Below, piece by piece: positions 25,777 to 33,255 of a stretch of DNA of 64,000 bases (positions within the stretch are counted from its first letter, which is position 1; the number at the start of each line of letters is the position of its first letter). The notes beneath the pieces were generated by a model that ran no database searches, was not told the origin of the DNA, and was given only the letters and a program-made list of their open reading frames with translations. Made by a program: the position numbers and the translations under genes. This DNA comes from Xanthobacter oligotrophicus (GTDB taxonomy: Bacteria > Pseudomonadota > Alphaproteobacteria > Rhizobiales > Xanthobacteraceae), in NCBI RefSeq assembly GCF_008364685.1, contig NZ_VTTL01000014.1, positions 105,327 through 169,326 of the forward strand, read 5' to 3'.

Positions 25777-27108
25777 ATGTCCCCTCCGCGCCGCCTGCAC
25801 CTGGGTGCCTTCATGCGCCCGGTGAGCATCCATACGGGCGCCTGGCGCTATCCCGGCGCCTTCCCGGATGCCAACTTCAACATCGCGCACCTGCGCCGCT
25901 TCATCCGCAAGCTGGAGGAAGGCAAGTTCGACGCCTTCTTCATGGCGGATCACCTCGCCGTGCTCAACATGCCCATCGAGGCGCTGAAGCGCAGCCACAC
26001 GGTGACCTCGTTCGAGCCGTTCACGCTGCTCTCCGCCCTCGCCGGGGCGACAGAGCACATCGGCCTCGTGGGCACCGCCTCCACCACCTTCGATGCGCCG
26101 TTCCACATCGCCCGCCGCTTCGCCTCGCTCGATCACATCTCCGGCGGGCGGGCGGGATGGAACATCGTCACCACCTCAAATCCCGACGCCGCGCTCAATT
26201 TCGGCTTCGACGAGCAGATGGAGCATGCCGCGCGCTATCGCCGCGCACGCGAATTCTATGACGTGGTCACCGGCCTGTGGGACAGCTTCGCCGACGACGC
26301 CTTCGTTCGCGACACGGCATCGGGCCTCTATTTCGATCCCGGGCGCATGCACGTGCTCGACCACAGGGGCGAACACTTCACGGTCCGTGGACCGCTCAAC
26401 ATCGCCCGCCCGGTGCAGGGCTGGCCGGTGATCGTGCAGGCCGGCGCCTCCGACGACGGACGACAGCTGGCGGCGGAGACGGCGGAGGTCGTGTTCACGG
26501 CCGTGAACTCCATCGAGGCGGGCCGCGCCTTCTATGCGGATGTAAAGGGGCGGGTGGAACAGGCGGGCCGCAGCCGCGACCACCTGAAGATCCTGCCCGG
26601 TGCGCTGGTGGTGGTTGGCGACAGCATCGAGGAAGCGCGCGAGACCCGCGCCCGGCTCGATTCGCTGGTGCACGAGGCAAGCGCAATCGCCTCCCTCTCC
26701 ATCGCTCTCGGGGTGGATGCCTCGCGCTTCGATCCGGACGGGCCGCTGCCCGAGATCCCGCAGACCAACGCCGGCAAGAGCGGACGCGAGCGCGCCATTG
26801 CCTTGGCCCGGGCGGAGAATCTCACGGTGCGCCAGCTTGCCCAGCGGCTCGGCGGACACGGCGGGCTCGCCTTCGTGGGCACCCCCCAATCCATCGCCGA
26901 CACGATGGAAGAATGGCTCGTCACCGAGGCATCCGACGGGTTCAACATCATGTTCCCGTTCGTCCCGGACGGGCTGGACGCCTTCGTGGACAAGGTGGTG
27001 CCGGAGCTCCAGCGCCGCGGCATCTTCCGACGCGACTATGAAGGCACCACGTTGCGCGAGCACCTCGGGCTGCCGCGCCCGGAGAACCGCTTCTTCCCCC
27101 GCGCCTGA
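25777..27108 (+). CDS. LLM-class flavin-dependent monooxygenase, NtaA/SnaA/DszA family
   Basis: 443-residue FMNH2-dependent TIM-barrel monooxygenase, related to the gene at 9036 but clearly a distinct branch. Blocks: 'HLGAFMRPVSIHTGAWRYPG', 'FDAFFMADHLAVLNMP', 'FHIARRFASLDHISGGRAGW' with 'NIVTT', 'PVIVQAGASDDGRQLAAETAEVVF' in outline, and 'LAFVGTPQSIADTMEEWL'. ATG 25777 is used rather than a GTG six codons upstream because the family start aligns there. It is probably cotranscribed with the SsuA-like gene and would release sulfite or oxidise sulfur in the imported compound. The reductase partner is not in the window. Confidence 0.85.
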   Translation: MSPPRRLHLGAFMRPVSIHTGAWRYPGAFPDANFNIAHLRRFIRKLEEGKFDAFFMADHLAVLNMPIEALKRSHTVTSFEPFTLLSALAGATEHIGLVGTASTTFDAPFHIARRFASLDHISGGRAGWNIVTTSNPDAALNFGFDEQMEHAARYRRAREFYDVVTGLWDSFADDAFVRDTASGLYFDPGRMHVLDHRGEHFTVRGPLNIARPVQGWPVIVQAGASDDGRQLAAETAEVVFTAVNSIEAGRAFYADVKGRVEQAGRSRDHLKILPGALVVVGDSIEEARETRARLDSLVHEASAIASLSIALGVDASRFDPDGPLPEIPQTNAGKSGRERAIALARAENLTVRQLAQRLGGHGGLAFVGTPQSIADTMEEWLVTEASDGFNIMFPFVPDGLDAFVDKVVPELQRRGIFRRDYEGTTLREHLGLPRPENRFFPRA

Positions 27109-27181
27109 TTGGGATCATCGCTCGCCGGACTGGCCCACCAGCAAGACCTCCACCGGAACCGTAGAACGGCTACAACGCCTG

Positions 27182-28051
27182 TCATCCCGCCTGTCCCGCG
27201 GCCCTCCCCTGCTCGACCAGCCATCGCTCGAGCGCATCCACGTGCCGCTGGTTGCGCGACACCTTGCGGCGGACGAAATAGTTTCCTGTGTCCAGCTCCA
27301 CCGCCGGCCCCAATACCTGCAGGCGGCCGGATGCCACATGAGCCCCGATGTAGCGCGCATCGGTGAGCACGACGCCCCCGCCAGCCAAGGCTGCTTCGAG
27401 GGCCTGTGCCCTGTTCTCCACCACGATACTGCTCCCGGGCACCGTGCCGCCTTGCCCCGCCCCCTGCCACCACAGCGGCCAATCGCGATACCGGGCGCGG
27501 GCGCGGATGACCGGCCAGGAGGACGCAAGCCCGAGCGCAAGGCCCGGCGCCGCGACGGGCACCAGCGTCTCGCGGAACAGCAGCGTCGCCGCGACATCCG
27601 GCCAGGCGCCCGACCCGTTGCGGATGGCGCAGTCGACATCTTCCTCATCGAGGCTCACCACCCTCTGCGTCGTGAGCACCGCGATCTCGATGCCGGGATG
27701 CGCGCGCTGGAAATCCGGCAGGCGCGGCAGCAGCCAGTTGGCAGCCAAGGTGTTCACCGTGGAGAGCCGGATCTGCCGGCGGCGCCGCTGCAACGGCGCG
27801 ACCGCCGCCTCGATCCGCTCGATCGCGTCTCCCATGGCGGCGAGGAGGGCGGTGCCGTCATCGGTCAGCACCGAGACCCGGCCCTCGGTCCGGATCAGCC
27901 GCGCCCCGAGTTCCGCCTCCAGGTCGGCAATGCGGTGGGAGAGCGCCGACCGCGAGATGCCGAGGGCCTCCGCAGCAGCCCCTTGCCGCGTGTGGCGGGC
28001 CAGGGCATCAAGGGCGGCAAGGCCACGCAGCGAAGGCAGGCTGGAAGACAT
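27182..28051 (-). CDS. LysR-family transcriptional regulator (GcvA-like)
   Basis: 289-residue LysR-type regulator with an N-terminal winged helix-turn-helix ('QGAAAEALGISRSALSHRIADLE' in outline, residues 20-45) and a C-terminal periplasmic-binding-protein-like effector domain ('RQIRLSTVNTLAANWLLPRLPDF', 'EEDVDCAIRNGSGAWPD'). It is divergent from the cupin/VOC gene pair, with a perfect T-N11-A palindrome between them, so it very likely controls that pair and itself. ATG 28051 has CGGAG five bases upstream; ATG 28066 is a possible longer start. Confidence 0.87.
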   Translation of the reverse strand: MSSSLPSLRGLAALDALARHTRQGAAAEALGISRSALSHRIADLEAELGARLIRTEGRVSVLTDDGTALLAAMGDAIERIEAAVAPLQRRRRQIRLSTVNTLAANWLLPRLPDFQRAHPGIEIAVLTTQRVVSLDEEDVDCAIRNGSGAWPDVAATLLFRETLVPVAAPGLALGLASSWPVIRARARYRDWPLWWQGAGQGGTVPGSSIVVENRAQALEAALAGGGVVLTDARYIGAHVASGRLQVLGPAVELDTGNYFVRRKVSRNQRHVDALERWLVEQGRAAGQAG

Positions 28052-28095
28052 GGCGGCTCCGCTCATCGCGCCCGGACCGGCGATCGGGCAAAAGA

Positions 28096-28110
28096 GTGAG
28101 AACTTCTCAC
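28096..28110. promoter_or_regulatory. Perfect LysR-type operator palindrome
   Basis: GTGAGAACTTCTCAC is a perfect inverted repeat (7+1+7) that fits the LysR T-N11-A rule, with T at 28097 and A at 28109. It lies 45 bases from the LysR start and 62 bases from the divergent cupin start, as expected for a shared control region. Confidence 0.6.
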
Positions 28111-28171
28111 CCATTTGAGCGCAGACATCCGCTAGTTTCCAGCCCTTGACGTTCAAGTGACGGAGCCCTTC

Positions 28172-28645
28172 ATGACCCCCCCTGTGCGGACGCCGCTTGC
28201 AGCCAAGGATGTGCCGCCGCGCCGCAAACCCTCGAACTACCCCGCGCCGTTCGCGGCGCGCATGTCCGGGCGCGAAAAGCGCCAGCTCGGCGACGCCTTC
28301 GGCCTCTCCCGCTTCGGGGTGAACCTCACCGCCCTCGCGCCCGGTGCGCAATCCGCTCTGCTCCACCGGCATACGCGGCAGGAGGAGTTCGTCTACATCC
28401 TCGCCGGCACGCCGACGCTGCGCACGGACGAGGGCGAGTTTGCGCTCGGCCCCGGCATGTGCATCGGCTTCCCGGCGAACGGGCTGGCGCACCACCTCAT
28501 CAACCGGACGGGCGAGGAGGTGCGCTACCTAGAGATCGGCGACCGGGACCCAGAGGATGCGGGCACCTATCCCGAGGACGATCTGGTGGCCCAGTTTTCC
28601 GCCCAGGGCTGGTCCTTCACCCGCAAGGACGGGACGCCATGGTGA
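28172..28645 (+). CDS. Cupin-domain protein
   Basis: 157-residue single-domain cupin. Motif 1 is H-R-H-T-R-Q-E followed by 'FVYILAG' (about residues 68-82), with two His and a Glu suited to hold a metal. Motif 2 is in 'MCIGFPANGLAHHLIN' with the final metal-ligand-type His. Proteins of this size are often metal-dependent isomerases, dioxygenases or sensors, and the reaction cannot be told. ATG 28172 has CGGAG seven bases upstream. It is followed after seven bases by a VOC-family gene and is divergent from the LysR gene. Confidence 0.75.
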   Translation: MTPPVRTPLAAKDVPPRRKPSNYPAPFAARMSGREKRQLGDAFGLSRFGVNLTALAPGAQSALLHRHTRQEEFVYILAGTPTLRTDEGEFALGPGMCIGFPANGLAHHLINRTGEEVRYLEIGDRDPEDAGTYPEDDLVAQFSAQGWSFTRKDGTPW

Positions 28646-28652
28646 GGCGGCG

Positions 28653-29051
28653 ATGATCTCCCACATCCATATCGGCACCAACGACCTGATGGCGGCGAAG
28701 CGCTTCTACCAGCCGTTGATGGTTCGCCTCGGCTGGCGCCTGCGCTTCTGCGACCTCGACCGCGGCTGGGCCGGCTGGGAGCCGGCGGAAGGCGGCCGGC
28801 CGCTGTTCTTGCTGGGCAGGCCCCAGGATGGCGGCATCGCCGCGGCGGGCAACGGCACCATGGTCGCCCTCCTCGCGCTGGACCGCACGACGGTGGACGA
28901 CATCCATCGCATGGCGATCGGTGCCGGCGCCGCGAACGAGGGCGATCCGGGCCTGCGACCGCACTACCATCCCGACTATTACGGCGCCTATTTCCGTGAC
29001 CTCGACGGCAACAAGATCTGCGTCTGCTGCCATGCCGCGCCCATCGACTAG
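28653..29051 (+). CDS. VOC-family (glyoxalase/bleomycin-resistance fold) protein
   Basis: 132-residue single VOC domain: 'HIHIGTNDLMAAKRFYQPLM' at the start, 'FLLGRPQDGGIAAAGNGTMVALLA' mid-protein, and the C-terminal 'YYGAYFRDLDGNKICVCCH' with the usual acidic metal ligand replaced by the Asp-Leu-Asp-Gly-Asn context common in this family. GGTGAGGCGG precedes ATG 28653. It is likely in one operon with the cupin gene, so both may act on the same small metabolite. The stop codon TAG (29049-29051) is part of the left end of the adjoining repeat. Confidence 0.78.
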   Translation: MISHIHIGTNDLMAAKRFYQPLMVRLGWRLRFCDLDRGWAGWEPAEGGRPLFLLGRPQDGGIAAAGNGTMVALLALDRTTVDDIHRMAIGAGAANEGDPGLRPHYHPDYYGAYFRDLDGNKICVCCHAAPID

Positions 29052-29154
29052 AGCAATTCCAGCAAAAGTGCGAAGCGGTTTTGCGTCCGGAATTGCGATG
29101 AAACAAAGCTTTAGAGCATGTTCGGCGAACCGGTGTTTGCCGAACATGCTCTAG
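29048..29154. repeat. Double-palindrome intergenic repeat, subfamily B (107 bp)
   Basis: Same architecture and exactly the same length as the subfamily A repeats, but different arm sequence. Palindrome 1 pairs GCAATTCC with GGAATTGC and, inside it, GCAAAA with TTTTGC. An AAACAAAG-containing linker follows. Palindrome 2 has perfect 14-base arms AGAGCATGTTCGGC and GCCGAACATGCTCT. Both ends are CTAG; the left CTAG gives the VOC gene its TAG stop. Confidence 0.8.
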
Positions 29155-29179
29155 CCCTTTCGCCAGGACCGTCCGCGCC

Positions 29180-29554
29180 TCAGGCGAACTGGAGGCCGTG
29201 GCCGACGGACCAGTTCTCCTTCGGGGCATCGGCGATGACGACGAACACGTCCTCGGGCCGGATGCCGGGGCTTTCGCCGAGTAGGTCCGCGATGCGCCGG
29301 AACAGCGCCTTCTTCTGCTCCGGCGTGCGGGTGTTGAACACGGTGATGGTGATATAGACGAGATCGTCGCCCCGCTTCACGCCATAGGCAGTGCCATGGC
29401 GGAAGTTGCCGGGCGCGTGCTCGGAGATGGTCATGAACTGGTCGTCCTCGGGAACGTTGAGCGCCTCCCGCAGCGCTCGGTAAAGACTGTCCAGAATGGC
29501 CTGCCGGTAGGCTTCGGGCTTGCCTGCGCGCAGGGAGACATGAATGAGCGGCAT
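29180..29554 (-). CDS. Tautomerase-family protein (4-oxalocrotonate tautomerase superfamily)
   Basis: 124-residue tautomerase with Pro directly after the initiator Met (M-P-L-I-H-V), the catalytic base once Met is removed. The length fits the double-length cis-CaaD/MSAD-like branch rather than classic 62-residue 4-oxalocrotonate tautomerase. 'QFMTISEHAPGNFRHG' and 'YITITVFNTRTPEQKKALF' match the family. ATG 29554 is the start that leaves Pro1 exposed. It is divergent from a LysR gene 97 bases away, which likely regulates it. The substrate is unknown. Confidence 0.82.
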   Translation of the reverse strand: MPLIHVSLRAGKPEAYRQAILDSLYRALREALNVPEDDQFMTISEHAPGNFRHGTAYGVKRGDDLVYITITVFNTRTPEQKKALFRRIADLLGESPGIRPEDVFVVIADAPKENWSVGHGLQFA

Positions 29555-29630
29555 GTGCGGGTCCTTTCCTCGTATGGCCTGCTGCGACGTTAGACGCCGT
29601 CTCGTCATTTTGATAAGCTATGGCTGCTCA

Positions 29631-29641
29631 TATCAGTGATA
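29631..29641. promoter_or_regulatory. Candidate LysR operator between tautomerase and LysR genes
   Basis: TATCAGTGATA is a perfect 5+1+5 inverted repeat (arms TATCA and TGATA) in the A/T-rich divergent region, ten bases before the LysR start. Position suits autoregulation; the short arms make it tentative. Confidence 0.3.
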
Positions 29642-29651
29642 ACATTTCATA

Positions 29652-30509
29652 ATGATGGACCATCCTCTCGACCTTGACGCGGTGCGGGCCTTCGTCCGCA
29701 CCGCCGAGCTGGGCAGCTTCACGCGCGCGGCGGAAGCCCTGCAGACCACGCAGGCCGCGGTCAGCCTGAAGCTGAAGCGGCTGGAAGAGAGGCTCGGCTG
29801 CAGACTCCTTGAGCGCACGCCCCGCTATGTGGAACTGTCGGCGCGCGGCGAGGTCTTCCTGAAGGACGCACGCGACCTCCTGGAGATGCACGACCGCGCG
29901 CTGGCCGCCTTCGCGCGGGCCCGGCAGCGCCTCGCCATCGGCATCAGCGATCATGTGGCGGGGCCGGAGCTGCCGGCCCTGATTGCCCGCATGAACGCGC
30001 AGGACCCGCAGTTGCTCATCGAGATCCGCATCGGATCGTCGGGTGACCTGCTGCAGAGCTTCGACCGGCGGGAGCTCGATACGGTGATCGTCCGCCTGCA
30101 TGCCGGGCGTAGCGACGGGGAGCTGGTGACCGAGGAAAAGTTCGGATGGTTCGCCGCCCCGCACTGGCAGCACCGCGCGGGTGAGCCCTTGCCGCTCGCC
30201 ACCATGGCCGAGCCCTGCGGCGTGCGGGCATTGGCCGGGCAGATCCTCGACGCGGCCGGCGTGCCCTGGACGGAAATCTTCGTCGGAGGCGGCGTCGCCG
30301 CGGTCGCGGCGGCGGTGACGGCCGGGCTCGGCGTCGCCGCATTGGCCCCGCGCATGCTGCCCTTCGGCGCCGTCGACGTCGGCCGCAGGCTCGACCTGCC
30401 AGAGCTGCCGCGCCTGCCGGTGCTGCTCCACACCCGGATCAAGGACGGACGCCCGCGCGACGCGCTCGCCGCGCTTTCCGCCGCCTTCAGGGGCGCCGTG
30501 CGGGGCTAG
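29652..30509 (+). CDS. LysR-family transcriptional regulator
   Basis: 285-residue LysR-type regulator: helix-turn-helix 'GSFTRAAEALQTTQAAVSLKLKRLEERLG' in outline (residues 17-45), then an effector domain with 'LAIGISDHVAGPELPALIARM' and 'AAVAAAVTAGLGVAALAPRML'. It belongs to the same subgroup that often starts 'LDLDAVRAFVRTAELGSFT'. It is divergent from the tautomerase gene and probably controls it. The start may be ATG 29652 or the next codon, ATG 29655. The stop TAG (30507-30509) is provided by the left end of the repeat that follows. Confidence 0.87.
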   Translation: MMDHPLDLDAVRAFVRTAELGSFTRAAEALQTTQAAVSLKLKRLEERLGCRLLERTPRYVELSARGEVFLKDARDLLEMHDRALAAFARARQRLAIGISDHVAGPELPALIARMNAQDPQLLIEIRIGSSGDLLQSFDRRELDTVIVRLHAGRSDGELVTEEKFGWFAAPHWQHRAGEPLPLATMAEPCGVRALAGQILDAAGVPWTEIFVGGGVAAVAAAVTAGLGVAALAPRMLPFGAVDVGRRLDLPELPRLPVLLHTRIKDGRPRDALAALSAAFRGAVRG

Positions 30510-30623
30510 AGCGCGATCCGATCAGATTGAACCAATCTGATCGGTGAATCGCCCTCTAACTCTAAGATAGAGAACGCGTTATCCGATTAGATCGCGATGC
30601 GATCTGATCGGCGCGTGCTCTAG
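30506..30623. repeat. Double-palindrome intergenic repeat, subfamily C (118 bp)
   Basis: Third sequence variant of the same design. Palindrome 1 has perfect 12-base arms CCGATCAGATTG and CAATCTGATCGG with a three-base loop and outer GCGAT/ATCGC pairs. After a linker rich in CTCTAA, palindrome 2 pairs CCGATTAGATCGC with GCGATCTGATCGG (one wobble/mismatch). Ends are CTAGAGC and GCTCTAG. The left CTAG supplies the LysR stop codon. Confidence 0.75.
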
Positions 30624-30765
30624 ACAGAATGTCTGCCACCGTAATGCCCGCCAGCAGTTCCGCCCGCGCAACCCACGTCCTTTGCCTCCGCATCAAAGGA
30701 TCACTCCGGGATATGATGCGTCTGGGGCGCCGACCAGCCCCTGCCTGTGGCCACCCGTTCCGGAC

Positions 30766-31302
30766 CTACCACCAGCGCGAGGGCCAGCTGCCCCGCCGCG
30801 CCAGATTGTGCCAACCGAACGCATACAGCGACAAGAGCACGGCTCCGAGGCCCACCGGCACCAGCAAGAAGCCGGGCTTCATGGCCTCCATCACCACGAT
30901 GATCGGATTGATGGCGGCCGGGGGATGCATGGTTCCGCTGGCCCGCATGGCCACCATGGCGAGCCCCACCGCCGCCGCGGCAGCGGGCTCGGAACGCCCA
31001 AAGGCGGCGAGCATGGCCAGGCCCACCAGCGTCGAGACCAGATGGCCTCCCACCAGCGCCCGCGGCTGGGCGGCCTCGGCTTCGGGCATGCCCAGAACCA
31101 GGACGATGGAGGTGGCGAACGGAATGAGGGCCAGAGGCGTCTCGCCGAAATAGGCCGCGATCTCCATGGCCGCGACCGCCAGCGCCCCACCCAGCCCCTG
31201 CCAGCACCAGAGCAGAAGCGTGCGCCCATCTTTGCCGAAGAAGGTACGCGTGGGAGCGCGTCTATCGGATGAGGCGCGGGACTGTGGAGCGGAAGAAGGC
31301 AT
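30766..31302 (-). CDS. HPP-family membrane protein
   Basis: 178-residue inner-membrane protein with four hydrophobic segments and the eponymous His-Pro-Pro motif in 'SGTMHPPAAINPIIVV'. Other matches are 'LLLWCWQGLGGALAVAAMEI', 'PLALIPFATSIVLVLGMPEA' and 'QPRALVGGHLVSTLVGLAML'. HPP proteins of cyanobacteria and plants transport nitrite into plastids; the bacterial role is mostly unknown. It stands alone, between a repeat and the hpaR gene. Confidence 0.78.
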   Translation of the reverse strand: MPSSAPQSRASSDRRAPTRTFFGKDGRTLLLWCWQGLGGALAVAAMEIAAYFGETPLALIPFATSIVLVLGMPEAEAAQPRALVGGHLVSTLVGLAMLAAFGRSEPAAAAAVGLAMVAMRASGTMHPPAAINPIIVVMEAMKPGFLLVPVGLGAVLLSLYAFGWHNLARRGSWPSRWW

Positions 31303-31470
31303 GCCTGATTTTGCATCAATGCGCGGCCCATTCGCAAATACGAATTCCGCAGATCAGCAAACCGGGACGGGCCGAGACTCCAAGGTCGCATCCCGTGCGC
31401 TTTACCGATGGAAACCGCACCCATGCCTCCCCACCGGAGGGAACCGCTCGGCCGCCGAAGCGGCATGGCA

Positions 31471-32013
31471 TCATCCCCGAACACCATCGTGGGGGTCTTC
31501 ATCGATGGCGTCGATGATCTCGCGATCGGACAGGTCCGCAGGAGGCAGCGCGTTGAGGGGGGCGGCGAGCAGCCGGTCGATCTGGGCGTAGGTCTCATCC
31601 AGCAGCGTCTTGCCCACGGCCTCCTCGATGAGCCGGTAGCGCTCCTCGATGAGCGGCGCCATGTCGGTCACGATCTTTCGGCTGCGCGCCGTCAAGCTCA
31701 CCAGCATGCGCCGCTGGTCCCCCTCCATCCGATGGCGCTCCACGAGGCCCATCTGCTCCATGCGCACCAGCACCCCGGTGAGGCTGGGGCTGAGGATCTG
31801 GCACACCTCGCAGATCTGCCGCGGCTCCAGCGCGCCGAGTTCGCTCAGCGCGCGGATGATCCGCCACTGCGGTTCGGTCAGGCCGAAATGCGTGATGATC
31901 GGTCGGAAATGGGCGAGCAGCGCCTCCCGCGCCTTGAGCAACAGCTGGGGCAGGTTCCGATGCGCAATCAACGGGCTCGTGCGCGATCCGGGGCGCGGTA
32001 CGTGCGGCTTCAT
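31471..32013 (-). CDS. hpaR: MarR-family regulator of homoprotocatechuate degradation
   Basis: 180-residue winged-helix MarR-type protein resembling HpaR, the repressor of homoprotocatechuate catabolism relieved by the aromatic substrate. Features are 'LAHFRPIITHFGLTEPQWRIIRALSELG' in outline, the recognition helix region 'LSPSLTGVLVRMEQMGLVERH' and the wing 'GDQRRMLVSLTARSRKIV'. ATG 32013 is used; an upstream in-frame ATG at 32043 lies in the operator region. It is divergent from the TRAP/hpa gene run and shares a 110-base control region with clear palindromes, so it most likely represses that run. The acidic C-terminal tail is not conserved in the family. Confidence 0.8.
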   Translation of the reverse strand: MKPHVPRPGSRTSPLIAHRNLPQLLLKAREALLAHFRPIITHFGLTEPQWRIIRALSELGALEPRQICEVCQILSPSLTGVLVRMEQMGLVERHRMEGDQRRMLVSLTARSRKIVTDMAPLIEERYRLIEEAVGKTLLDETYAQIDRLLAAPLNALPPADLSDREIIDAIDEDPHDGVRG

Positions 32014-32043
32014 CGCAGGTCTCCTCAAGGCGATTTGTAGCAC

Positions 32044-32087
32044 TTGACTTGCGAATATGTTAGTGATTTATGTCGCTAACATGTTAG
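32044..32087 (+). promoter_or_regulatory. hpa promoter with HpaR-type operator palindromes
   Basis: TTGACT (32044-32049) is followed by an A/T-rich segment around 32067-32072 that may be the -10. Overlapping it are TTAGTGA(32060-32066)/TCGCTAA(32073-32079), arms matching at six of seven positions, and the perfect 12-base palindrome CTAACATGTTAG at 32076-32087. This arrangement suits repression of the TRAP/hpa operon by HpaR and autoregulation. Confidence 0.5.
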
Positions 32088-32123
32088 TAAACAGCCGCGC
32101 CAAGCTGCCCAAGGGAGGAAAAG

Positions 32124-33140
32124 TTGAATAAAAACATTGCCCTGATTGCATTCGCGCTCAGCTTCCCGCAGGCCGCCGCGGCCCAGGAGGTCGTGCTCAA
32201 GATCGCGCATTTCCTGCCTGCTGGAGCGCCGGCGCAGCAGAAGGTGTTTCAGCCCTGGTGCGACACGCTGAAGGCCGATTCGGGTGGCCGCATCACCTGC
32301 CAGTTCTATCCGGCCATGCAGCTCGGCGGCACGCCGGCTCAGCTTGTCGACCAGGTGCGCAACGGCGTCGCCGACGTGGTGTGGACGGCCCCGGGCTATT
32401 CCACCGGCCGCTTCCCCCGCATCGAGGCGTTCGAGCTGCCGTTCGTCGTCGCCGATGCGGCCTCGGGCAGCCGTGCTGTGTGGCAATACTACAAGGCCCA
32501 TGCCGAGGCCGAGTTCGCGGCCTTCAAGGTCCTCGCCTTCCACGTGGATGGAGGCCAGGCGATCCACACTGCCGGGCGCGGCGTCGCCAAGGTCGAGGAC
32601 TGGAAGGGCCTGAAGCTGCGCGCCTCCACGCGCCTCGGCGCCAAGACGGTGATGGCCCTGGGCGGAGCCCCGGTGGCGATGCCGCCGTCGCAGCTCACCG
32701 AAGCCATCTCCAAGGGCGTCGTCGATGGCGCCATGGGCTCCTGGGAACTGGTGGTGCCGCTCAAGCTGGACGAGGTGACGCGATATCACGCCCAGCCACG
32801 CAAGGGCGAGCCCTACCCTTCCGCCACGGTGCTCATGGTGCTGATGAACAAGGACAAATACGAGAAGCTCCCGGCTGATCTCAAGGCCATCATTGACCGC
32901 ACCACCGGCCTGCCCATGACCGAGACGCTCGGCGCGGTGTTCGATGCGGAGAACGCGCATGCCCATGAGGTGGTCGCCGCCAGCGGTGGCACCGTGACCG
33001 ATTTCTCCCCAGAATTCGCCGCCGCGATGAAAGAGGCCTCAGCCCCGGTCGAGGCCGAGTGGCTCAAAACCCTCGCCGACCGGGGCATCGACGGCAAGCC
33101 GCTGGCGCAGGCGGCCCGGGAGCTCGCAACCACGAAGTAA
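32124..33140 (+). CDS. TRAP transporter substrate-binding protein (DctP family)
   Basis: Periplasmic solute receptor (338 aa) of a TRAP transporter. The signal peptide (MNKNIALIAFALSFPQAAAA) precedes 'QEVVLKIAHFLPAGAPAQQ'. The conserved ligand-clamp region 'WKGLKLRASTRLGAKTVMALGG' in outline holds the Arg that binds carboxylates. The start is an unusual TTG at 32124, backed by a very strong GGGAGG five bases upstream; no ATG fits. It is the first gene of the hpaR-controlled run, so homoprotocatechuate, 4-hydroxyphenylacetate or a related aromatic acid is the likely ligand (inference from context). Confidence 0.87.
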   Translation: MNKNIALIAFALSFPQAAAAQEVVLKIAHFLPAGAPAQQKVFQPWCDTLKADSGGRITCQFYPAMQLGGTPAQLVDQVRNGVADVVWTAPGYSTGRFPRIEAFELPFVVADAASGSRAVWQYYKAHAEAEFAAFKVLAFHVDGGQAIHTAGRGVAKVEDWKGLKLRASTRLGAKTVMALGGAPVAMPPSQLTEAISKGVVDGAMGSWELVVPLKLDEVTRYHAQPRKGEPYPSATVLMVLMNKDKYEKLPADLKAIIDRTTGLPMTETLGAVFDAENAHAHEVVAASGGTVTDFSPEFAAAMKEASAPVEAEWLKTLADRGIDGKPLAQAARELATTK

Positions 33141-33255
33141 GCCCGCGGCGGAGCCCGTCTCCGCCGCTCACCCTCGACCATCTGTCGAGACAACCGGCGA
33201 ACGCGACGACGCCCGTGGCGGCGAAGATCGCGGCCGAAAGATCAGGGAGGTCTAG

